From positions 6,829,221 through 6,893,220 of the forward strand of contig LR746270.1 in assembly GCA_902729315.2 (NCBI GenBank): a stretch of 64,000 nt of DNA. The letters run 5' to 3'. The stretch is from Spirodela intermedia (lineage: Eukaryota; Streptophyta; Magnoliopsida; Alismatales; Araceae). Below the pieces are notes generated by a model. It saw only the letters and a list, made by a program, of their open reading frames with translations, had not been told where the DNA came from and made no database searches. Position 1 is the stretch's first letter, and every line of letters begins with the position of its first letter. This document shows, piece after piece, positions 39,147 to 48,569 of the stretch. Position numbers and translations under genes: made by a program.

Positions 39147-39442
39147 AACCCTTGACCAAGAGACTATTTGACCTATTAACCTTTTTGGAGACTAAAATTG
39201 GGCTTATTTTTCCTCTCAAATTTTGCTGTTGGATTATTAACCTCCCTAATTTAATTAATTTATATGAATTATATAATTTTAAATAAAGAGGATAAAATTA
39301 GCGAATTTTTAGAAAAGTTTCAATTCAAAGAGCCCTTGCGGCTCAAAGGGTATTTATTATACGTTAACAGCACGTTCTTCCGGGAGAATCGCGTCCCTGA
39401 ACCCCACAGATTCTCTGAGCTTCCCCTTCTTGCAGGAGCGAG

Positions 39443-39535
39443 ATGGCTCCGTTGATGCCGGAATCGGGGAGGACGACCTCGCATTGCTCCGATCTGCTGA
39501 GCTTCGCGATGTCCTGGAAGGGCTGGACGGAGTAG
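39443..39535 (+). promoter_or_regulatory. Upstream ORF (30 codons) in the CCX leader
   Basis: ATG at 39443 opens 30 codons (MAPLMPESGR...WKGWTE) ending at TAG 39533-39535, only 12 nt before the main ATG at 39548 and in the same frame. If the leader includes it (an AT-rich TATA-like run lies near 39351), it should reduce translation of the exchanger or require reinitiation. That effect is inferred. Confidence 0.5.
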
Positions 39536-39547
39536 TGGTGCTTGGCT

Positions 39548-42500
39548 ATGCGTCTTCGCGCGCGCGAATGGCATGGCCTTCCGGCCATGTTCTTCTGCAT
39601 CTCCGCAGTACTCGTTTCCTCCACATTCGTCTTCCTCTTCTTCATCAGATCCTCGTCCCCTCCCCGGCCCAGATCTCCCCTCCCCCTCCACCGCCGGCTC
39701 CTCCAGTCGATACCAGTGAATTTGTCCCGTGATCCGCCGCCGTCTCCGCCTCCGTGTGACTCGATCCCCCTGGTGTCCGCTGGCCAGCGCAACTCTTCTT
39801 ACTCCCGCTGCCATGGAGATTCCAACAACATCTTCGACTACGCCTCGCTCCACTTCAATCTCTTATCTGAGAAATCGTTCCTCTCTGTGCCTTTGCTCTC
39901 CCTCGTGCTCGTTTTTCACTTCTACTTTCTCGTCAAGGCCGCGGGGGATCACTTCTCGCCGGTCGTTTCCAAGCTCGCCCGGCATCTCAACCTCTCCCCT
40001 AGTATGGGTGCCGTCACACTTCTCGCCCTCGGCAATGGCGCCCCGGATGTGTTCTCATCGCTGGCCGCAGTCCGCGGCGGCCACGCGAGGACCGGCCTTG
40101 GGGCGATCCTCTCGGCGGGGGCCTTTGTCTCTGCACTCGTCGTAGGTTTCGTGGCCATATACGCCGCGCCCTTCTCCGTGAACCCGGCGCCGTTCATACG
40201 CGACGTCTTCTTCTATCTGGTTGCGGCGTCAGGCCTCTTCTATGTGTACCTCAGTGCCGAGATCTACTTGTGGCAGGCTGTGGGGTTCGTGCTGTTTTAC
40301 GTGTTCTTCGTCTGGTTCGTATTCCGGATGGATTCTGCCGTGGAAGAAGGGAAAGGGGCGGGAAGAAATAGAGGCAGCGGAGGGCGGGGCGGCGGTGGTG
40401 ATGACGAGCCAGAGGTTGAGATGGGTATAAAGGGGGAGACTCTGAAGAAGCCTCCAGAGTCGTCGAACTGGGATAGGGAAGCCAGAGAAACATTAGAAGA
40501 TGCAGATACATCTAAACCTGGCGCATTTTGTGGCCTCCTTCGGAAGGTAACTCTAGAATTTCCTTTTTTTTTTGAGTATTTGTTTCCTCTTAGTGATAAT
40601 CGTTGGAAGGGCCCTAGACAAGCTTCGGATTTCTGGCTCTGCTGAGTGGATCAATCACTGGATTTTTCTTGTAAATGAAATCCTCGCTTTGTAATCCCGA
40701 GGATACGATTTAAATTCCTGAACTGGATGATGAACTGTGGTCATCCGCCATATCAACCAGCACGTGGTTTTTCGCATTGGCTGGATGATGAACCATGGGA
40801 ATGGCTTATTGGCTTCAGCAAAGCTGAAAATCTGTGATTTGTCGATTCACCTTAATTCTCTACGTACTAATCATGTTTTCGTGAACCATGCCATTAGATG
40901 AGAGAAGTGATCTTACAGCTGGTGGTCATTGCTGCGTGAAAAGCTATCCTGTTCAGTAGATTCTTCAGTTTCAGGTCATTAAAAGAAACAATTTGTGTGT
41001 GTTCATCCCATAAACTTTAGATTCGTCCAGACACTAATCCAGGGGTGCCCAAAACAATTCATGTTTTCAAACGGTCACACATCAACATGATATTCACTTC
41101 CTTCCATGCAGAATCCTCGTGATCATCTGCATTGAAATATTGTTTTTTTATCCCAGCTGTGGACAGCTGATCTGTGTAGCGTGTACAGAGTTTCAAATCA
41201 GCGTTTAGCGCCGATGGCATGGATTTGAGGATCTAAAAGTGTTCCCACCCCCCAGTATAAAGCTTGGTTTATAAGGCTTGAATTTCTTTTTGGATCGACA
41301 AAATTCAGATCTAGTCATAAGAATTCTGTCAAAAATTTCCAGATAAAAGCTGTTTTTTCAAAGATTTTGGATCTGGCGGTGATTGCCTGTGTGCCCCCAT
41401 TACCAGTTGGTTTAAATCTTTTGGCGGGCACCTGACCATGGAAAAATATTTTATTATTTTTTTGCAAGAATGAGCATCATGCTAAATCTTCCATGGGCAT
41501 CGTGGAGGAATCATAAAAGATCATCCCTAGTCTAAATTTTTGGGGGGAAAAGTATTCCGAATCCCATCAGTTTCCCTCTTTGATTAATCCAGTTTCATGA
41601 ACTAGCATCATCTGCTTCGGAGCTATGCTTATTATCAGCTTCTGCTGCCAGGTTATACCTTCCAGGAAACCTTTGTGTGTCTCAACATGTTCTTCATCCA
41701 ACCCGCCTCCTGACTGTATCCACTTCTGCATCTCAAAGTCAACCCTTTGCCTTTGTTTTATGTCAACTACCCTTGGAGAGCGAAGAACGTCAAGGGATCC
41801 TACTTCTCCCGAGATAAATGCTCCTACATGTGTGAATGCTGGCTCATTACAGACCATGAGGCAAATGTACATCGAATCGTTGACCAGTTGCTGGTGTCAG
41901 GATAGATCCCATTTCTTGGGAGATCCCATGCCACCTTGGGTAGTTTTTTCTGTGAGGAAGCCATAGAACCTTGTTATTCTGAGATATTTTTGCAATGAGG
42001 ATATCTTTACCCACAGCCAGCCAGACCCGCTTGAGCAGAAAGCAAGGATCTTATAGTCAGTGACGATCATCGATGAAGGTTTGTGCTTGTCGCTGCTAAA
42101 AAATCCAGGCTCCGAATCATTCTTTTTCCTCACACTGATTGCTTCTCTTGAAGATCCATGGTGATTATCTCGGAAGATATTCACATCACGAAGAGAGTAG
42201 TGTGATTTTTATTTTATTTTTTCCGTTCAGCAATGTTTGGTGCATCTGATTCATCATCCTCCCCACTTGATTTAGATGTCTCATCTCTCCCGCTCTGTTC
42301 TTCTTTAAATTGCAGGTGGCCATGGCGTGGGAGTTCCCCGTCTCGGTTCTTCTGAGACTCACCATCCCCTGCACATCCCCCGCCGACTGGAGCAGATTCT
42401 ACTCCTCCGCCAACTTCGCCTTCTGCCCGCTTGCCATCCTCCTCTCCTTCCGCTCCGTCCTCCCGCCGGCCTCCTCCTTCCCGATCTGGTCGGTCGCCGT

Positions 42501-43068
42501 CGCCGCTGGCCTCCTCCTCGCCGCCGCCGCCGCCCGCTACGCCCTCCAGAAGGATCCTCCGCCGACGCCGGCGGAGGAACGGATCGCCGCCGTCCTCCTC
42601 GCCTTCCTCATGAGCGTCCTCTGGATATCCACCATCGCCGGCGAACTCCTCGGCTGCCTCTCCGCCCTGGGGCGCCTCCTCGGCCTCCCGCCGGCGCTGC
42701 TAGGCCTCACCGTGCTCGCCTGGGGGAACTCCGTCGGCGATCTGGTGGCGGACGTTGCGGTGGCGCGGGCGGGGCAGCCAGCGATGGCCGTGGCGGGATG
42801 CTTCGCCGGCCCCATGTTCAACATGCTGGTCGGCCTGGGGGCGGCGCTGGTCGTCTCCTCCGCCGCCGTCTACCCCGAGCCCTACGAGCTCCGTTTCCAC
42901 GTCAGCATCGTCGTCGCCTTCGTCTTCCTCCTCCTCAGCCTGATGGGCTCCCTGCTGGTCGTCACCTGGTGGCGCTTCCGCGTGCCCCGCTTCTGGGGCT
43001 TCTGCCTCGTCGGCCTTTACGCCCTCTTCACCGCCGTCAGCCTCGCCGTCTCCGCCCTCTTCTCGTGA
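39548..43068 (+). CDS. Cation/calcium exchanger, CCX family (Na+/Ca2+ exchanger superfamily)
   Basis: Membrane antiporter exchanging Ca2+, Na+ or K+ against H+ or other cations. Two exons (39548-40546, 42316-43068) with a phase-0 intron of 1769 bp encode 583 residues, typical for CCX. A hydrophobic N-terminal segment (residues 12-33) precedes a luminal Pro-rich stretch. The first alpha repeat carries GNGAPDVFSS (162-171). A hydrophilic loop (about 268-333) links to the second half, whose alpha repeat has LAWGNSVGDLVADVAVAR and GCFAGPMFN (about 468-502). The N[SG]xxD motifs are the ion-binding residues. Arabidopsis CCX genes are mostly intronless as I recall, so the intron in the central loop is notable. 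An in-frame TTG 6 nt upstream was not taken as the start. The subfamily number and the membrane it acts in (plasma membrane, vacuole or ER) cannot be told from sequence. Confidence 0.92.
41567..42184 (-). other. Antisense open frame inside the CCX intron
   Basis: On the minus strand, one frame runs 42184 to 41567 with a single TGA at about 41893. The parts have ordinary protein-like composition, such as IVTDYKILAFCSSGSGWLWV and KYLRITRFYGFLTEKT before the stop and QRVDFEMQKWIQSGGGLDEE after it. I do not recognise a family. It could be a decayed gene or transposon fragment inserted in the intron, or a chance frame. Confidence 0.3.
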
Positions 43069-43092
43069 AGGGTAAGGAAACGGAGCCCATAC

Positions 43093-43320
43093 GGAATATT
43101 CTTATCGAATCTTCAATTACAAATGATTACTATTATTTTCCTTATACTGTTTATGCCTCAGGTTGGATGAAATTATTCACAGGTTCTCCTCATCGCGTCG
43201 CTGTCGCCGGCCCCGCTTCAAACCGAGCAACGGCCGGGAGGGAATATTCTTATCGAATCTTCTATTAACAGATGGCTATTATTATTCTCCTTGTTTTATT
43301 TTTTGGCTCAGGTTGGGGAT
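43093..43320 (+). repeat. Imperfect tandem duplication downstream of CCX, 148-bp offset
   Basis: 'ggaatattcttatcgaatctt' starts at 43093 and 43241; then 'ctattattttcctt', 'tttat' and 'ggctcaggttgg' recur at the same offset. It lies in the 3' flank of the exchanger and may be part of its 3' untranslated region. Confidence 0.75.
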
Positions 43321-43945
43321 TCTCCAGCCTCTGCAAATTACACTTGAGTCCTCCGATTCTGAAGGTGCCATTTTTTATGCCTTGGATGAGCCCAAATTTG
43401 TGCCCATAGCTGGTGTTCTTCTCCCTCGTTTGACTAAACCTTCTACTGAGAAACCCTTGAGGGACTGTCGAATCATGGAAATGCCCCTCCTGGTCTCTCG
43501 GCCCTTGATGAAATGTCCTCGCATTTGCATTTCTAACCCCGGGAGGCGTAGAAATTGTGTAATCTTATTGATACGAGGTATTAAGGCTTTGTTCCTGGCC
43601 GGGATCGTAAGCCTCATCCGTTTACGTTGACTTTTATGGAAGCAGAGCCTCTTGAATCTTGTATCTAGTGATGACTCTCTCTCTCTCTCTCTCCCCCTCT
43701 CACATGCACCATCTTGTCTCTCACTACCATGTCTCCCTCTTCGCACCTTATTCTCTCATTACCCATCTCCCCCTCTTTCTCTATCTTACACGCACCGCCG
43801 CCTTAGTTCTCACTACCCATATCTTTCTCTCTCTGACGAGCACCCCCCAACTTCCCTCATAACTCGCATTAATAGAAAAAATAGTAAATAGGTCGCACTG
43901 TCTTTGAGGGAATTCTATCTGCCAGCTTTCACAGCGCATGCTCGA

Positions 43946-44153
43946 CACGTGGCCGATTGCCGCATCTGCGGCTCCGAGTAACGGTTGGTGCCATCCGACT
44001 CAGCGGTGTCTGTTAACAATGCCTTCTTTCCTTTTTTTAATCAACTTCCATCCACGTCGGCTCGACTTCTTCATGACCACGTGGCGGGAAGCTTCCCTGC
44101 CAGACCGGGGGCCGGCCCACAGTGTCAGACTAACCACCGCTGGTTCCACGTGG
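43946..44153. promoter_or_regulatory. Three G-box/ABRE-like sites
   Basis: CACGTGGC at 43946, CACGTGGC at 44078 and CACGTGGG at 44147. CACGTGGC is the classical abscisic-acid-responsive core. They lie 0.9 kb downstream of CCX and 1.5 kb upstream of the DUF3700 gene, so the target is uncertain. Confidence 0.45.
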
Positions 44154-44889
44154 GGCCTCCGTTTTATGGTAAAACCTGCTCAAACAATATTTTATTTAGG
44201 TGCATACCATCTTGCGATGTGACATTTTTCATATTAAAATCGAATCAGGATTAAAGACGTAAAAGGCCCCTGCGCCACTCTCAACAACACACTTGGAAGT
44301 CAGACCAGCTGACGACTGTAAGATCCTCTGATCTGGACGGCCATTGAACGATCAGATCAAAATCTGCCAAGATGGAGATGGATAACATTTTTTAATCCAT
44401 TTTAATTATCTGTTATTTATTATTATTATTTAAAAAATGTCGCGTTGAAATATTCCATTCATTCCACGAGAAAATTACGCCAAAATCCGTCATTTGAATG
44501 TGCGAAATACATTTAATTATTAAGAATAAAAAGGAGGCGGAGAGTCACAGTAATGAGTGGTGACCAGGGTGGTGGACGGTGACTGTATCCCGTGCGCTCC
44601 TCTTTTGATGTGAGGAGGTGAGCAGCCGGAGAGTCATCATCTCAGGAGACTTGTCCCCTCCACCCTTTTAACTCGTGGCTTACAATGGACTAGTACTCTA
44701 CTACTGTGGGTTAGAGAAAGAGAGATAGAGATAGAGATAGAGATAGAGAGAGAGAGCGAGCGAGCGAGCGAGAGAGAGAGAGAGCACGATTCGTGTATGA
44801 TAGAAAGTTCTGCGGTAGTATGATGAGAGAGGACCTTCCTTTGTGCAAGTCAGTACTGAGCTTTAAAAATAATATTGAAGAGGACGTAG

Positions 44890-44974
44890 GGAGAGAGGGA
44901 GAGATGGAGAGAGGGAGAGAGGGAGAGAGGGAGAGAGGGAGAGAGGGAGAGAGGGAGAGAGGGAGAGAGAGAGA

Positions 44975-45015
<41 letters not shown>
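44890..45015 (+). repeat. GA-rich microsatellite/minisatellite
   Basis: Repeated 'gagagagg' units grading into pure (GA)n, upstream of the DUF3700 gene. (GA)n tracts bind BBR/BPC-type proteins in plants; function here is not shown. Confidence 0.85.
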
Positions 45016-45018
<3 letters not shown>

Positions 45019-45612
45019 AATCAAGTTTAAATGGGGGAGTGGGGCATTATTAGTACTTGGAATAATTATTTGCGTTGATAAATAATAATTGGAATCAGAT
45101 AATGTGCCCATGTTTTTGCAGTTTTTTATTAAAAAAACGAATTATTATTATGCCCACCCCTCTAAAACCGTGAAAAGAAAGAATGTTTTTTTTTTCTCGA
45201 GAGGAGACCAGACGGATCGGCGAACGTTGACCGTATATTTATTTACAAATATGTATTTTAAAATCAAGCCTGGAAATTCTACGAAATGAAAAGGACCCAT
45301 CTGAAAAATCACTGACGGCATCACTTCTCCGTCGACCAGTTTTCCTGGCGGAGATATTTTTCCCCGGCGGCGGCGGAAACCGTGGGTGCCTGGGCCCTAC
45401 TCCGCTGCCAAGTGCTTGGCCGAGAGCTCCCCGGGTGGAGGAAGGAGGTGGCCCACCCCCGACGAGGACGGAAATCGCTCACTTGGCCTCCTCAACCGCT
45501 ATAATACACCGCCGCGGCCTCCCTCCTCGCCAGTTCTCTTCTTCTTCTTATTCTTCTGCTGTTTCTCTTCTTCTTCTTCTTCTTCTGCTTGTTCTTGTGT
45601 TGGTGGGGAAGA

Positions 45613-47427
45613 ATGCTGGGAGTGTTCAGCGGGGGATTGGTGGCGCCGCCGGAGGAGCTGGTGGTGGCGGGGAGCAGGACGCCGTCGCCGAAGACGAGGG
45701 CGTCCGAGCTGGTGGCGACCTTCCTCGAGGCCTCTGCTCCGGCCATCTCTATAAATCTCGGCGGCGACGGCAGCCACCTTGCCTACTCCCACCACAACGA
45801 GTCTCCCTTCAGTCCCAGGTATCTGCACCACGTCTGGCAGCGCCGCCTCATCGCCGCCGCCACCCGGTGGGGGGCAGTAGGATTGTAGGGATAATTGCTA
45901 AAACAAAATAACATATTAATCCCCAAAGAAAGCTAAATTACAGGTCTACGATCCGTCATTCCAAACCATTTAATAAAACCCCTTTTTATCTGGTATTTCC
46001 ATATATATCATAAAATTAGGAGCCAAAAGTAAACTTTCCAACAACATAGGTCCCAGGAGCTTATTTCGTCGTGTCCGAAAATCTGTTATTTGCGGGAGCC
46101 GGAGCTCCTCTGGAAACGCGTCGATTCCTCTCTTCTTTTTGGAGGAGGTTTCTTCGATTAGATCCCGCCCTCAGACTGGTCCAGATCTGTCTCCTGCTTC
46201 GTGCTCGAGGGGAAAATCGCTTGATCCTCTCAGGAGATTCGTATTTCTTTGCGTTGCCTGATCCTCTCTGCGAGATCTCGGGGTTCGGGGTGGAGTTTTC
46301 ACTCTGATTTCTGCAGGATTTTTCCTCGCTGTTTTCCTTTGATTGTGTTCGATTGCTGATGGAGATCTCCTCCTTGTCTACCCGGGGATCCGTCTCAGGT
46401 CATTTGCGGTGAAGGAGAACATATTCTGCGTGTTCGAAGGCGTTCTCGACAACCTCGGGAGCCTGAAGCAGCACTACGGCCTCTCGAAGAGTGCCAATGA
46501 GGTGCTGCTGGTGATCGAGGCGTACAAGGCTCTCCGCGACAGGGCCCCTTACCCCCCAAGCCAGATGGTGGGGCATCTGCGTGGGAGCTTCGCCTTCATC
46601 ATCTTCGACGCATCGACATCGTCACTCTTTGTAGCCTCCGTAAGCTCCCCCGCCAGTCGACTGATTTCCGGGAAATCTTCCTCTCCAAGCAACTCCGATT
46701 GACGGCGATCTGCGCTCCTTGTTTCAGGATCCCCACGGGAAAGTGCCTCTCTACTGGGGGATCACCGCAGACGGATTCTTATCCTTTGCTAATGATGTCA
46801 ATCTGCTGAAAGGCGCTTGTGGCAAGTCCCTCGCATCTTTTCCGCAAGGTAGACCTCCTTCTCATTCTTCGGCAAGCTTTTCCATCTGTTTCTTCGTGGA
46901 TTCTGCACCTTCCATATCATGATTCAGAAAAACGTTCGAGGTTCTTTACTATTATTGCTTCTCTGATAATTTGTTCTAATCAATTGCAGGGTGCTTCTAC
47001 TCCACAAGCCTAGGAGGGCTGAAAAGCTATGAGTACCCTAAGAACAAGATCACTGCCATCCCTGCATCCGAGGAAGAGATCTGGGGCGCCACCTTCAAGG
47101 TTGGAGCCATGAACCCTTCTCTTTGCTGCTAATATCATTTCCCCATGTATTTTCGTTGAGATTTCTCCTTTTAGGTTTTCTGAATCAAAATCACCTCTTT
47201 CTTTGGAAAAGAAACCAAGAACTTGAATGAACCGAGAATTCGGAAAAAAAAAAAAAACTGCCGCTCCTCTCATCTTTCTTTTTTGTTTTTTTCTGGTTCG
47301 TGTTCGTTCTTATTCAGTGAAGTTCACCCTCATCTTCTACCTTCTATCCTCGGCTTCAGTTCGGCAGAAACTGACCGTGCCATCTCCTCAGGTGGAAGCA
47401 ACTCCCGTCTTCGCCGCCATGAATTAG
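45613..47427 (+). CDS. DUF3700 / aluminium-induced-like protein with YGL and LRDR motifs
   Basis: Member of the stem-specific TSJT1/aluminium-induced family, which has an N-terminal-nucleophile glutamine-amidotransferase fold but no known reaction. Five exons (45613-45818, 46399-46639, 46728-46848, 46990-47099, 47392-47427), all with GT/AG borders and matching phase, give 237 residues, the usual family length. The N-terminus MLGVFSGGLVAPPEEL is diagnostic. YGL lies at 95-97 and LRDR at 114-117, followed by APYPPSQMVGHLRGSFAF. The C-terminus is IWGATFK then VEATPVFAAMN, the last 11 residues coming from a tiny fifth exon. The nucleophile cysteine of true class II amidotransferases is absent at position 2, as in the whole family. 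Members are usually induced by metal, sugar or auxin change. A TATA-like ctataataca (45499-45508) and a long TTC-rich leader precede the ATG. Confidence 0.93.
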
Positions 47428-48569
47428 GGCATCTCCTCCTCCCGAGTCTTCCCAATGAGCAGGAAGCTGCCCCCCAGGAGGAGAGCACCATTTCCTGCGT
47501 GTGAAGCTACCAATAATGCTCGCTCATCCACGCCATGTAAATATCTGGGAGTAGTAGGTCGAAGACGAAGGCATCTGCTAGGGTTTAGGGTTTGGCCTCT
47601 GTATTCCTCCGGGCTTGATCCCCTGTGTCAGTCCTCAGCTTCTCAATCTCCCACTGTAAATGATGCCATGCCCTGCACTGCATTTGATTGCACTTCCCTT
47701 TGTTGCTGTGAATAAATTCTCTCTCCTTTGACGACGGCCAAGTTTGACTCTGGGTCAACTCTGGGTCAACTCTGGGCTCTCTTCTCAGAGATCAGCCGCA
47801 TGATGGATAATGTGCGCCGTCAGCGATAGCGCATTTTCAACTCTAGGAAAGTCAACTCGTTTGTATTTTAGGCATGGGACGAGTAAAATGTAAGATTTAA
47901 ACTATGGTTAATAAAATATTTAGCACCGAATATTATGGGTTGATCGAAAGTACTGTGTTGACTTGACGCACGGTCTCCAGCCGTTGACCATTGTGTTTGT
48001 CCAAAGAAAGTGGGCCACGTCAACGGCCCGGTAAGCCGATAGTGTTGACCCATTTAGTCTCTTTCTAGATCATATTCTTGAGAAAGCCCAGAGCCCATTA
48101 GCTTGTGCAGCACATGACACTCTGTCTGTCTGCCTCTCTCTCTCTCTCTCTAGTTGTAGTGGTTGGCCTGAGCCTCTGTGGGCCAGACTTTAGGCCCATA
48201 AAGTGATATTAGAGGATTATGGGTCACCCAGCCCAGACCAGACCAGCCCAGCCCAGCCCGTTAACCGTATCTGGGCCCAGAGAAAGTGAGGATTTTACGG
48301 AATCGAGAATTACTGAATAAATAAAAAATATGCTAATAAGGGCATTGTGCGAATACGAGGGGAAGCACGTGGCAGGCCTTCGTGTTCTCTCTTGTCACGC
48401 AAGGATACAGTGATGGCGGCGTGGCATTTCTGCGGCTACCCCCGCTTCTTCGCATTTTCCCAACGCTGCCGCGTGTTTTTGTCGGAAGGGAGAGAGGGAG
48501 GAGGGGTGGGAGTGGTGTTGGTTGCGGTGAGGAGGCTGTGGTCTCCTCTCTGCTGATCCGGGTCTGAAG
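47428..48569. other. Intergenic: DUF3700 3' flank and R3H promoter with W-box cluster
   Basis: 3' flank of the DUF3700 gene up to about 47720, including a short telomere-like AGGGTTTAGGGTTT near 47580. Then a promoter region follows with about nine TTGAC or GTCAA cores between 47741 and 48048 (including three 'gggtcaact/tttgactctggg' tandem units), a 'cccag(a/c)ccag' repeat at 48230-48258, and a CACGTGGC G-box at 48366-48373, about 200 bp before the R3H start codon. Confidence 0.6.

Larger units (their letters stand above)
43321..45498. other. Intergenic spacer with CT- and GA-rich simple repeats and G-boxes
   Basis: Holds no convincing gene. CT-rich simple sequence lies at about 43676-43830. 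An (A)GAGAGAT/(GAGC) tract is at about 44714-44783, and a (GAGAGAGG)n to (GA)n array at about 44890-45015. ACGT-core sites lie at 43946, 44078 and 44147. The many Leu-Ser or Arg-Glu frames here are translations of simple repeats. Confidence 0.6.

Noticed and set aside
42327-43268. 313-codon Arg/Pro-rich plus-strand frame
   Set aside because: Frame shadow of CCX exon 2, which reads as a clean transporter half in the correct frame.
44711-45053. Leu-Ser and Arg-Glu repeat proteins on both strands
   Set aside because: Translations of a (GA)n/(GAGAGAGG)n simple repeat. The same applies to 23535-24019 and 62386-62903.
46071-46307. 78-codon open frame in intron 1 of the DUF3700 gene
   Set aside because: No domain, not needed for the canonical protein, and the start codon is not ATG.
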